Origin: Porphyra umbilicalis
Taxonomy: Eukaryota > Rhodophyta > Bangiophyceae > Bangiales > Bangiaceae
Direction: 5' to 3'
DNA length: 64,000 nucleotides
NCBI GenBank assembly: GCA_002049455.2
Contig: KV919147.1
Span: 1 to 64,000 of the forward strand
In this document: positions 41,945 through 51,282 of the stretch, piece by piece
How positions within the stretch are numbered: the stretch's first letter is position 1
Layout: each line of letters opens with the position of its first letter
The notes under the pieces: model-generated
The model's database searches: none
The model's input: only the letters and a program-made list of their open reading frames with translations
What the model was told of the DNA's origin: nothing
Translations under genes and position numbers: made by a program

Positions 41945-43650
41945 TCACCCGCTGTACGGGTGGTCGTCTGAGTGGTGGGGGGGGGGGAGCACCCCGCGGC
42001 GACGCTGCCGACGGGACGGAAGGTGGGGGTTGGGGGGATGGCTCCCCGCCACCCCGCTACCCGCGCGGTGACGGCGGTTGCACGTCACTCGACGGCGGTG
42101 GCGTCGACGTTGACAGTGACCCGTGGCCGCCACCGCCACCGCCTTGCCTGACACCTCAGGCGCCTGCTTGCCTGTGGCAGCCGCCGGCAGCGCTTGGCAG
42201 GCGCCGGCCGCCGCGGGGCCAGACGCCCCCGCCGGTGGGTAGGCGAACCGCGCGTCGGCCACCGGCCCGTCGCCGCCGCCATACCCGTCATGGCGCGCGG
42301 ACGTTGCACGGCGGCGGGGCCTGCCCGACGCCTCCGACGTGGACGAAGAGGTGGTGAACTGCTGCGCGGCCGGCGGGCGCGGCGGCGTGGCCGCCGCCGC
42401 ATAGCCAAATTTCCCGTCGCCGCCGCCATACCCGTCATGGCGCGCGGACGTTGCACGGCGGCGGGGCCTGCCCGACGCCTCCGACGTGGACGAAGAGGTG
42501 GTGAACTGCTGTGGGCCGGCGGGCGCGGCGGCGTGGCCGCCGCCGCATAGCCAAATTTCCCGCAGCCGGCGGCGGCGCTGCTGGCGCCACCGCAGCCGCC
42601 GCAGTCGGCGGGGCCCGCCGCACCCTCGCAACCGCCATCAGTCGTGGGCGGCGTCGGAAACGGCGGCGGCGGGGGTGGGAGCTACCCGAGAAGCACCCAT
42701 AGGCGGTCGGGCGGCGCCCGACACAAGGCGGCGGTGGCGGCGGCGACCGCCTGCAAGTGCCGCGAGTCGGGGTCGAGCGACCGGCGGTGAACCAGCCGCG
42801 CTCGCTCATCCTGTGGGTAAGTGGGGGGTGTTGCGACCAGCGGCCGTCAACCAGGGCCAAAGAGGCGAGGAGAGGAGAGGAGATCAGCCAAAGAAAAGAG
42901 TATGAGGAGGGGTGATGGAACCAAGGTCATGGGACACGCGGAAGAGACCGTAGGGGGCACCACGAGGCACGTCAGTCGTCGTCCGCGCCGCGCCTACCGC
43001 CGACGGCTGCTTGTACTCTACCGGCAGCGGCCGCTGCCAACACGCAAGCGCACGAACTCCCCGCACAGCAGCGCGGGACGATGGCGTACCTCTGCCAACC
43101 CCCGGAGCTCGACGGTGCCCTGGAAGGTAGCAAACCGGGTGAGCGTTCGGCTCGTGTCGCCCGATGCAAACTCAAAGCACCGCCCGTTGGTGTTGTGCAC
43201 CGCACTTTCGCAGTCGCACAGGATGGACGGCTCCCGCGCCTTTTTGAGCAACCCGGTCTTACGCTTGGTAAAGGGCACCTGCGCCACGCAGACCGACGTC
43301 ATTCAATGGTGGCGGGGGCGGGGAGGGACAGTGGGGAGTGTTGCAACCATCCACCATGCAGGAAACAGACCCGGCTACCAACAACCACACGACGGGTAGT
43401 GCGCCGCGCCGCTAGAGTCCCCTGCGCATCGGCGGCGTGGCCACGCAGACGCTGGCAATACCGTTTCGGGCGCCGCATCCCTGACGCTGCGACAACTCGC
43501 CACTTCCGCGCGCGTCCGTCTCGCCCCCCCTTTCGCTCCGAGCCGACCGGCCGCCTCTCCCCTCCCCCCTTTCGCTTCACACCCGGCGCGCCTCGTACGT
43601 ACCGCCCGGTTGCGCTCGTCCTGGATGTGGTCAGTCTTGATCATTTTCGC
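41945..43650 (-). CDS. MADS-box gene (MEF2-like), diverged or decaying
   Basis: Exon 1 ends at 43603 with KMIKTDHIQDERNRA before a GTACGT donor. Exon 2 is 43278-43090 (acceptor GCGCAG, donor GTACGC) and starts VPFTKRKTGLLKKAREPSIL, then CDCESAVHNTNGRCFEFASG. Joined in phase 0 they align along the MADS domain (DERNRQVTFTKRK...KKAYELSVLCDCE...FEFAS), MEF2 type. Exon 3 probably starts at 42810 after CCCACAG (DERARLVHRRSLDPDSRHLQ). A Gly/Ser/Gln-rich tail with 147-base repeats runs to a stop at 41945. Oddities: the canonical MGRK start is one base out of frame (ATGGGGCGAAAATG at about 43655), so the in-frame text is GAK; the helix has EPS instead of ELS; the IIF strand is two residues short. Splice sites are intact, so this may be a divergent paralogue rather than a dead gene. 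Confidence 0.6.
42266..42562. repeat. 147-base tandem duplication within the MADS-locus tail
   Basis: Two copies with a period of 147 bases (49 codons), for example GTGGTGAACT at 42351 and 42498. On the minus strand both read QQFTTSSSTSEASGRPRRRA, then TSARHDGYGGGDG. A period divisible by three and an unbroken minus frame suggest the repeat is translated. The right-hand end of the second copy loses frame by one base. Confidence 0.7.
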
Positions 43651-43944
43651 CCCATGGTGGCCTGCTGCTGCCGCCAGCGCCCGCGGCGGGAGACTCTGCC
43701 ACGCTGACCCTGTCTCGATCTTGGCGCCTAGCCGCCCACGGCGGGCGCGGTCAGCGCGCCGCTGGTGCCACGCGGCGCATCCAACGCGGCGTCCGTCGTG
43801 CCCGCGGCATGGCCGCGTCGGCGGTGACGGCGCCGCCGCCATCGCCGCCGACGGACTCGCCGCCCACCGCGCCCCCGCCATGACAGCTGCCCTGGCGGGT
43901 GACGCGCGTGGGCGCCGGGCGACGGACCCATCTGCCCGCGCCGC

Positions 43945-44686
43945 GCCCCGCCGCGCAGCCGCCCGCGCGCCACCTGCCGCCGCCACCGCTCGACGGCCGC
44001 CGCGGGCCTGGCGGCGCCCCGGTCGCGACGCGCGCCGTCGGCCAGACGCGGCCGCGCCGCGGCGCCGGCAGCCGCGCCGCCATCATCGACGCGGACGGCG
44101 TGACACCGACCGCCGCGCCCGCGCCGCCACGGCTTGCCGCCGCGGGCTTGGCACTCGCAGCGGCTGCAGCGGCGGTCGCGCCTCCGCTGCCGGCCTGCGG
44201 CGTCGGCAACGCGGCAGGTCAACGCAGGCTGCGAGTGTCGCCGGCGGAGGCCTTGCCGCCGGCCGCGACCTCCTCGCCGGGCGCGCATGATGCGCCGGCG
44301 CCGCGGTCCCTTGCCGCCCCGCCACGCAGCCGCCCGCGCGCCATTTGCCGCCGCCACCGCTCGACGGCCGCCGCGGGCCTGGCGGCGCCCCGGTCGCGAC
44401 GCGCTCCGTCAGCCAGACGCGGCCGCGCCGCGGCGCCGGCAGCCGCGTCGCCATCATCGACGCGGACGGCGTGACACCGACCGCGGCGCCCGCGCCGCCA
44501 CGGCTTGCTGCCGCGGGCTTGGCACTCGCAGCGGCTGCAGCGGCGGTCGCGCCTCCGATGCCGGCCTTCGGGGTCGGCAACGCGGCAGGTCAACGCAGGC
44601 TGCGAGCGCCGCCGGCGGAGGCCTTGCCGCCGGCCGCAACCGCCTCGCCGGGCGCGCATGACGCGCCGGCGCCGCGGTCCCTTGCC
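43945..44686. repeat. 371-base tandem duplication
   Basis: Two units, 43945-44315 and 44316-44686, are about 95% identical by eye, for example GCCCGCGCGC at 43961 and 44332 and GCCGCGGTCC at 44300 and 44671. Because 371 is not a multiple of three, no single frame reads both units the same way, so this argues against coding function here. The long overlapping frames on both strands at 43.7-46.9 kb are Ala/Arg/Pro-rich and I call no gene in them. Confidence 0.8.
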
Positions 44687-45482
44687 GCCGCGACGCCGCC
44701 GCCGCCCCTCTTCGGGCCTTCCCTGTTCCCCCGGTGGAGGGACGTGGTGGGGGGGCGCACCCTGCCTGCGCCACGACGCCGTTGCCGCCTGCCGCCTCGC
44801 CGCGGGTTGCCGCCGCCGTCGGTCCGCCGTCCCCTCCTGTTTACGCCGATGCGCCGCGAACGCGCGCGCGCGCCGACGCGCTCCAGCGGCCGCCGCCGAC
44901 CATCCCCGTCGCTGCCGCCGGTGGATGCGTTCCCCCCCCCCTTCTCCGGCCGTGGTCGTCGCGCGCCGGGGTAGGGGGGGGGCGGGGCGTCCGCCCTCGC
45001 CGCCGACGAGCCTGTCGTGGCCGCGTCGCCGCCCGCCAAACCCGCCGGCCGCGCCGCTGCCGCCCCGCCCCACAGCTGCCGGTCAGGCACGAGAACCTCC
45101 GGCGCGCCGCCAGAGCTGCCGGCCGCTGCGTCGCCGCCCCACCCACCGTGTCCGTCGCCCGCCGGGGCGCCTGCCGTGCTTGGCGTTGTGGCGCCGCCCG
45201 GCGCCGCCGGTGCCGCCTGAGCCGTGCCTCGCGGCCGCGCGGCACGGGTGGCGGACCCTCCTGCTGCCCACGCGCGCGCCTCCTCGGCCGTCGCGCGCCC
45301 GGGAGGGGGGGGAGGGGGGGCGCCGGTCGCCCGCGACGCCGCCACGTCCGCCGCGGCGCCGTCGCCACCCGCCGCCTTGACGCGGCCCGCGGGCGGTCGC
45401 AACGGTCTGCCGGTGCCAGGCTGCCAGGCGCCGGCGCCTTGCCGTTGCCGACGCGTGTCACCGCGCCGCCGCTGTCCGCTAG

Positions 45483-45638
45483 CCGCGCCGCCGCGACGCC
45501 GTTACCATCGGCCTCCCAGCCGCAGTCGCCCGCCGCTGCCTCCCCGCCCCCCGCCGCTGGCCGCGCCGCCGCGACGCCGTTACCATCGGCCTCCCAGCCG
45601 CAGTCGCCCGCCGCTACCTCCCCGCCCCCCGCCGCTGC
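45483..45638. repeat. 78-base tandem duplication
   Basis: Two near-identical units start CCGCGCCGCCGCGACGCCGT at 45483 and 45561. The period is 26 codons. Both strands stay open: plus reads ATPLPSASQPQSPAA and minus reads AAGDCGWEADGNGVAAARP. The coding strand is undecided. Confidence 0.75.
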
Positions 45639-46973
45639 CGCCCCCGGCCGGCGGTTACCGCCGGGTGCGGACAGCGGACAGGGCGGCACTCGCGCCACCC
45701 CCGCCGGAGGGGTGGGGAGCAGCGTCGTCGCCCGCTTTGGCGGGCCGCGCGGCGATGCGGGTAGTGGCGCCATGGCCGTGGCGGCAGTCCCACGCCCACC
45801 AGCGACGCGCGGTCGGCCACCCGCGCCTCGTGCGGAGTGGTTGGATTGCCGCCCCGGCCACATAGGGGTGGCGGCGCGGACGAGGGCCACCCCGCACAGG
45901 CTGGGGCCGCGGTTTGCGGCGGGCGAGGCGTGGAAGTATGCTCCGCCTGCCTGGTGACGCCAACTCTGCTCGGCCTGCCGGCCACCGCCCACCGCCGCCG
46001 CCCCCGCCACCTCCCCCGCCACCGCCACCGCCCGCCGCGTCGCCTCCACCCTGCTTCGCCGAACCCGATGTTTCCCCCCCCCGGATGTGGCGGCCGCCGT
46101 GCCGCCCCTGCAGCGGCGGCGACGCGCACGCCGGCGTGCAGGAGCGAGGAGGAAGAGAGGGGCAGACATCTCGACAGCGGCGGTGGCGGTGGTCAGCGAG
46201 CATGCGGTCGACACCGCCGCCCGCGCCGCCGCCGCGGCCGGCGGGACCTCGGCGGCAGAGCGCGGCAGCACGCCTGCCCGGCGCTCGGCGGTGGCGGGCG
46301 CCCGCACGACAGCGGCGGCGACGCGCACGCCGGCGCGCAGCAGCCTGGGGGACGATCCGGCAGATGCCCCGACAGGGGCCGGCCCTGACGCAGGCAAGGC
46401 CAATGGCGCCGCCACCGCCACAGGACGTGGGGGCGGCGGCGCGGCAGACGGCGGTCCCGAGGCGCGGCAGCGCCCTGCCGGCGCTTGCGGGCGGGAGCCA
46501 GGTCGCGACCGCTCGCTCGCCGCCACCCGAAAAAAGCCGCCGCGGGGCGGTGCCTCTAGGACGGCACCCGCCACCAGAGGCGCTGGAGGAGGTAGCTGGG
46601 GGCAGCAGCGGCAAAGGCGGCGCCGCCACCGCACTCTCCGCTGCCGCCGCGGCGGCGGACCGCCACCCCGCCGCCCCGGTCGCGCCGCGGTTCGCGGCAG
46701 CCGACTTGGCGGCGGCGCAGGCGGCGGCGCTCAATCCGGTGGGAAGCTGGTCCACGAAAACTGTTCTGATTGGAGCAGGCGATCTCAGATACAGTCGAAT
46801 GCGCACACATCCCATTGGTTCTTCGTGGCACGCTCTGACGCACCTTCTGAGGTCAGCGTCGGTTGATCTACCGGTTTCTGATCCCGTCGACTGCGCCCTC
46901 TCCGTCACCGTCCCTCCTCCTTGTGCAATGTGTCGGGGCGTCTCCTTTCGTGGTTATTTCTGTCTGTCGCAGA

Positions 46974-49190
46974 ATGTCTCGCCGGCGCGGTGCTCACGAG
47001 CCGGCCTCCCCCCTCCTGCCTACATCTTCGCCGCCTCTGCCTTTTGATGTTCGTGTATCCCCCCCATTCGTCCGCCGGTCGCCATCACCAACCCCCCCCG
47101 GTGTTCCCTCCCTTGTCTTAGCTCTGCATGTGAGCGTACTCTCACGCCCAGGTGATGGGGCTCCATCCACGTCGGATCGCCGTCATGGCAGCCGACTGGG
47201 GACTCGGGCCTCGTCGGCACGGGTCGCCTCGACGTCGCAAGCGGGTGCACGTTCTTTGCTCTATGTCGCCCAAGTGTCCGAGACGCCCTCTGTCATGGGT
47301 CCAATGCAGACCCTGATATCTGTGGTGGTGGCCCGCACTGGGGAGGAAGTGTCCATTGATTTGCGCCCCGGGGTGGCCGCACTGCTGGAGCACGCGGAGC
47401 GGCAGTTGGCCGCTGCTGAAGCGGTGGGCGCCGTCGGCATCCTTGGGCGTCCCGCCGCGCCGGCGACCCTGACGGGAGAGGCACGGCTGCTGCTCCGCTT
47501 CGCGCCGTGCACCAGTGTCGGCGCCGCCGACGCGGTTGCAGGCGTTCAGCACACGATCTATTCGAGTGGGAAGTGGGTTGGTGTGGGTGGTGGTGGAGAC
47601 ACGACTGTGCTTCGGGAGGCTCTGGGTGTGTGGACGGTGCGCACGTCATGGCTGGGGAGCGTGTCACCGCTTGACTCTTTGTCCACTTACGCCATCTTCC
47701 TCGGGCGCCAGCGGAATGCCGGTGTGGTCGCACGGGCGGTAGCAGCAGCGAACGAAGCGACGGCCGACGCCGAAATGCTCCTCGCAGCCGCCCTTCGAGA
47801 TGACCGAGGTCGGCCGAGCACCTCCGCGGCGCCGTCAGAGGACCGAGCGGCGAGGCTGCTGTTTTGTCTTCCCTCTGGCGGCGGCGGCGCCGGCCCGGAG
47901 CATCCGACGGGAACAAGCGAAGCAGCGGCGGCTGATGATACCGTTGCGTCCACAGGTGCGGCCGAACCAGAAGTGCGAACTGTCATGGCTCCGTTTGACA
48001 TCGAGTACACCGAGCACCGTCCAGGAGGAGGGTTGAACTCGGTGTTCAAGCACACTCGGCAAGACGCCCGGTTACCGCTGTGTCACCGGGATGAGCGGTC
48101 AGTCGGAGCCCTGCTGCAGCACTTCGGCGCCCTCCACACCAACGTGACTGTGGAGTACTTCCGTGCCGTTTCGTCGGCGCAGGTAAATCGACGCGGACGA
48201 GAGAGTGGCTCTCGCCTCGCATGGGACCGCTACATAGCCGCCATTCGGTGGTTGGCGGTTCCCATGCCATTGGCTGGCTTCCACGAGTCGTCCGTCCGTG
48301 GCATGGCGTCTGCTGCAGCGTCGGTTGCACCTGTCTTCGTCAACAATCGTGCCGTCGCGCCCGGTGCTGTGCCGCCTACACCGGTCGCGCCTGGTGCCGG
48401 TCACTCGCCGGTTCAGCCCCGGGAAAATGTTGATGTAGCCCAACGCCCGCTCGAACCGCTCCGCGATGGTAGCGCTGCTGGCTCATCGTCAACGGGCACC
48501 GCGATTCTCCCCAGCCAGATGTCGGCTCTTTCCTTTCTTCCTCACCCTCTTGCAGCGGGCGCCTCACGCCGACGGCCGCCGATGTCGGGGCGCGCTGGCC
48601 GCGGGCGTGGCGCTCGGCGCCCGCTTGCGTCGGCACTCGGCGGTCGCGAATACTTCCATACCGGGAGCCTGGCCCCGTTGGCGCTGCGGCAGTCGACGAA
48701 CGCCGTGCTATCTTCTGACTCTGAGGACGATATTGACGATGAGTGGCTGAGCGCCATGGATGCGGCGCGAATGGAAGCCCTTGAGCTGCCAGCGCCGGAC
48801 GTGCTGTTTATGGCATTGTGGACGGGGTTTGTGAACGCGTCGCCTGCTTGGGGGGACAGGGGGGCCGCATTTCTGCTGGCCAGTTTTTTTGCAGCGCGCC
48901 GCCGCACCATCCTAGGGGCAGGCTTGCTGCCGCAGGCAGCCGCACACGTTGAAGTGATGTACGCGTATGGTCTGGTGGACGTTGATGGCGCCGCGCAAGC
49001 GTTTGGTGTGCTCACTGACCGGTCTCCGCCCGATCTGACTGGCGGTACGCTGACGGGTGCTGCGAATGCCTTGGACCCTGCGGTGGCCGTTATCGCCGCC
49101 GCTGCTGGTGTGGCGGCATCGGACGCACAGGCGGCGGCGGTAGGTGAAGCGGCAGCAGGCGGACCTTTGGGCAGTCAGCCGACGCAGTAG
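46974..49190 (+). CDS. Orphan protein, 738 residues
   Basis: A single uninterrupted frame with ordinary amino-acid composition in contrast to its GC-rich surroundings, so I take it as real coding sequence. The ATG at 46974 begins MSRRRGAHEP; an alternative start is 47295 (MGPMQTLISVVVA). The N-terminal 100 residues are Ser/Pro-rich. A folded-looking part follows (LISVVVARTGEEVSIDLRPG; EARLLLRFAPCTSVGAADAV; HTIYSSGKWVGVGGGGDTT). The middle contains MAPFDIEYTEHRPGGGLNSV and GALLQHFGALHTNVTVEYFR. An RGRG basic patch and an acidic SSDSEDDIDDEW lie before a helical C-terminus (VLFMALWTGFVNASPAWGD). I recognise no family. A structural or accessory gene of a mobile element is possible. It converges with the Gly-rich repeat gene, 52 bases apart. 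Confidence 0.65.
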   Translation: MSRRRGAHEPASPLLPTSSPPLPFDVRVSPPFVRRSPSPTPPGVPSLVLALHVSVLSRPGDGAPSTSDRRHGSRLGTRASSARVASTSQAGARSLLYVAQVSETPSVMGPMQTLISVVVARTGEEVSIDLRPGVAALLEHAERQLAAAEAVGAVGILGRPAAPATLTGEARLLLRFAPCTSVGAADAVAGVQHTIYSSGKWVGVGGGGDTTVLREALGVWTVRTSWLGSVSPLDSLSTYAIFLGRQRNAGVVARAVAAANEATADAEMLLAAALRDDRGRPSTSAAPSEDRAARLLFCLPSGGGGAGPEHPTGTSEAAAADDTVASTGAAEPEVRTVMAPFDIEYTEHRPGGGLNSVFKHTRQDARLPLCHRDERSVGALLQHFGALHTNVTVEYFRAVSSAQVNRRGRESGSRLAWDRYIAAIRWLAVPMPLAGFHESSVRGMASAAASVAPVFVNNRAVAPGAVPPTPVAPGAGHSPVQPRENVDVAQRPLEPLRDGSAAGSSSTGTAILPSQMSALSFLPHPLAAGASRRRPPMSGRAGRGRGARRPLASALGGREYFHTGSLAPLALRQSTNAVLSSDSEDDIDDEWLSAMDAARMEALELPAPDVLFMALWTGFVNASPAWGDRGAAFLLASFFAARRRTILGAGLLPQAAAHVEVMYAYGLVDVDGAAQAFGVLTDRSPPDLTGGTLTGAANALDPAVAVIAAAAGVAASDAQAAAVGEAAAGGPLGSQPTQ

Positions 49191-49202
49191 TCCGTCTATT
49201 GT

Positions 49203-49253
49203 TTTGAGTCACTTGCATGTTTCTTTCGTTTATTGATTTGAGTCACTTGCATG
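49203..49253. repeat. 17-base direct repeat in the gap between convergent genes
   Basis: TTTGAGTCACTTGCATG occurs at 49203-49219 and 49237-49253, 34 bases apart. It lies between the plus-strand stop at 49190 and the minus-strand stop at 49243-49245, and the second copy covers the latter. It may be a shared 3'-end processing signal or a small duplication. Confidence 0.7.
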
Positions 49254-51057
49254 ATTCTTGCGGAGCCGTCACCGTAAAGGTCTTCACCTTCGCCCACCCT
49301 GCGTCCCCACCGCCGTTCCGGAAATGATCCCGTCGACGCCGCGTGCGCAGGGGGCCGCGTCGGCCGCGACCGCCGACGCCGCCACCGCCGCCGCCGCCGC
49401 CACCGCCGCCGCGTGGCGGGGACGTTTGGCGCGGCGCCCAGCGGTGGCGGCGGCGGCGGCGGCGGCTGACTCCGACGAACGTGCCGTGCTTGTCGCCACC
49501 CCCGCCACCGCCTCCTTCATTGACGGCGGCGATGGCGGCGACGGCGGTGTCGGCGTCGAGCGGCGGCGCTCCGAGCTCCACCGCCGCACTGCCTCTGTCG
49601 ACCGCCCGCGCTCGACGTCGGCCGCGCGTCGCCGCGGCGTGGCGACGAACGGCGCGGCGACGAGGGGGATGGCCGTGTCGGTCACCCGCAGCGGCAGCGG
49701 CGCAAGCAGCGGCGGCGGGGGTGGTGGCGGCGGCCGACGCGGCCGCAGCACAAACTCCCCGGCCGACGAGATCGCGTCGGCGCACCCGTTGGCTGCCACG
49801 ATGGCGCGGAGGGAGTTGGTCCACGCGACGGTTCTCACCTTGCCGCCAGCGGGCCTCGTCTTTGGCGTCCGGGGCCGCCAGGTCGGCGACGACTTCCGTC
49901 TCGCGCACCAGCGACAGGCGGGCGAGAGTACGCACACCCCCGCCGCCGCCACCTCCGCCGCCGCCGCCGCCGCCACCTCTGCCGCCGCCGCCGCCGCCGT
50001 CACCACCGCCGCCGCCGACGCCACCGCCGCCGCCGATGGCGGGTATCGGCGGCATCTCGCCAGCGGGTGACGGCCGGATGCCCGTCGGCCGCCAGCGGCC
50101 GGCGTTTTCCGCATCCATGGCCGCCAGGTCGGCAACGAGTTCCGCCTCGCGCGCCGGCGACAGGCGGGCGAGAGTACGCATACCGTTGCCGCCGCCACCT
50201 TCGCTGCCGCCGCCGCCGCCACCTCGGCCGCCGCCGCCATCTCCGTTGTCGCCGCCCACGCCACCGCCGCCGCCGATGGCGGGTATCGGCGGCATCTCGC
50301 CAGCGGGTGACGGCCGGATGCCCGCCGGCCGCCAGCGGCCCGCGGCTTCCGCATCCAGGGCCGCCAGGTCGGCGACGAGTTCCGCCTCCCGCGCCGGCGA
50401 CACGCGGGCGAGAGGACGCACACCCCCGCCGCCGCCACCTTCGCTGCCGCCGCCGCCGCCACCTCGGCCGCCGCCGCCATCACCGTTGTCGCCGCCCACG
50501 CCACCGCCGCCGCCGATGGCGGGTATCGGCGGCATCTCGCCAGCGGGTGACGGCCGGATGCCCGCCGGCCGCCAGCGGCCCGCGGCTTCCGCATCCAGGG
50601 CCGCCAGGTCGGCGACGAGTTCCGCCTCCCGCGCCGGCGACACGCGGGCGAGAGGACGCACACCCCTGCCGCCGCCACCTTCGCTGCCGCCGCCGCCGCC
50701 ACCTCTGCCGCCGCCGCCGCCGCCGTCACCGCCGCCGCCGCCGACGCCACCGCCGCCGCCGATGGCGGGTATCGGCGGCATCTCGCCAGCGGGTGACGGC
50801 CGGATGCCCGCCGGCCGCCAGCGGCCCGCGTCTTCCGCATCCATGGCCGCCAGGTCGGCGACGAGTTCCGCCTCGCGCGCCGGCGACAGGCGGGCGAGAG
50901 AACGCATACCGTTGCCGCCGCCACCTCCGCCGCCGCCACTTCCGCCGCCGCCGCCGCCGTCGCCGCCGTCGCGGCCGCCACCTCCGCCGCCGCCGCCACC
51001 TCCGCCGTCGCAGCCGGCGCCGCCGCCGCTGCCGCCGGTGGCGGGCGAGAGATGCAC
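49243..51057 (-). CDS. Gly-rich protein with five about 80-residue tandem repeats
   Basis: The minus frame of 604 codons contains five copies of a segment LARLSPAREAELVADLAA, then a DAExAGRWRPAGIRPSPAG stretch, then EMPPIPAIGGGGG. They are separated by Gly/Ser/Asp linkers. Unit period is 240, 240 and 246 bases (GGGTATCGGC at 50041, 50281, 50521 and 50767). The two central units are almost identical, so duplication is recent. Differences between units are conservative in this frame (L/V, M/L, D/N/A) but not in the Pro-rich plus frame, which favours the minus strand. The acidic, amphipathic REAELVADLAALDAE stretch suggests a helix. The first ATG is at 50907; the frame stays open further upstream. 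The last 200 codons lose the repeat and are Arg/Ala-rich. Function unknown; a cell-wall or scaffold role is only a guess. Confidence 0.5.
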   Translation of the reverse strand: MHLSPATGGSGGGAGCDGGGGGGGGGGGRDGGDGGGGGGSGGGGGGGGNGMRSLARLSPAREAELVADLAAMDAEDAGRWRPAGIRPSPAGEMPPIPAIGGGGGVGGGGGDGGGGGGRGGGGGGSEGGGGRGVRPLARVSPAREAELVADLAALDAEAAGRWRPAGIRPSPAGEMPPIPAIGGGGGVGGDNGDGGGGRGGGGGGSEGGGGGGVRPLARVSPAREAELVADLAALDAEAAGRWRPAGIRPSPAGEMPPIPAIGGGGGVGGDNGDGGGGRGGGGGGSEGGGGNGMRTLARLSPAREAELVADLAAMDAENAGRWRPTGIRPSPAGEMPPIPAIGGGGGVGGGGGDGGGGGGRGGGGGGGGGGGGGGVRTLARLSLVRETEVVADLAAPDAKDEARWRQGENRRVDQLPPRHRGSQRVRRRDLVGRGVCAAAASAAATTPAAAACAAAAAGDRHGHPPRRRAVRRHAAATRGRRRARAVDRGSAAVELGAPPLDADTAVAAIAAVNEGGGGGGGDKHGTFVGVSRRRRRRHRWAPRQTSPPRGGGGGGGGGGGVGGRGRRGPLRTRRRRDHFRNGGGDAGWAKVKTFTVTAPQESCK

Positions 51058-51282
51058 GCCGCCGTGGCCGCCGCCGCTGTAGCCGCTTCCGCCGCCGCAA
51101 TCTCCAGGTGCTAGCGCTGTTGGTGACGGCTATGGTGCCAGATGCCTCGGGCTTGCCTCGTCGGTGGAGGCGGTCGCCGCGCCTGCTTCAGAGGGGGCAC
51201 GGAGGTGACGCCAGGTGCTGGAGGGGTGGAACACGCAACTGCCCTGTCGCCGTGTCGGACAACTGCAAGACGGAATGACGGC

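Noticed and set aside
44734-46634. 407- and 597-codon frames on opposite strands
   Set aside because: Both are low-complexity, cover a tandem duplication and contain no recognisable domain; neither strand is favoured.
49918-50900. CRISPR-like array
   Set aside because: The 240-base units are continuous, with no short repeat/unique spacer alternation, and the context is eukaryotic.
49343-51082. Plus-strand Pro-rich (extensin-like) protein across the 240-base repeats
   Set aside because: Differences between units are radical in this frame (R/M, T/R, G/V) but conservative in the minus frame, so the minus strand is preferred.
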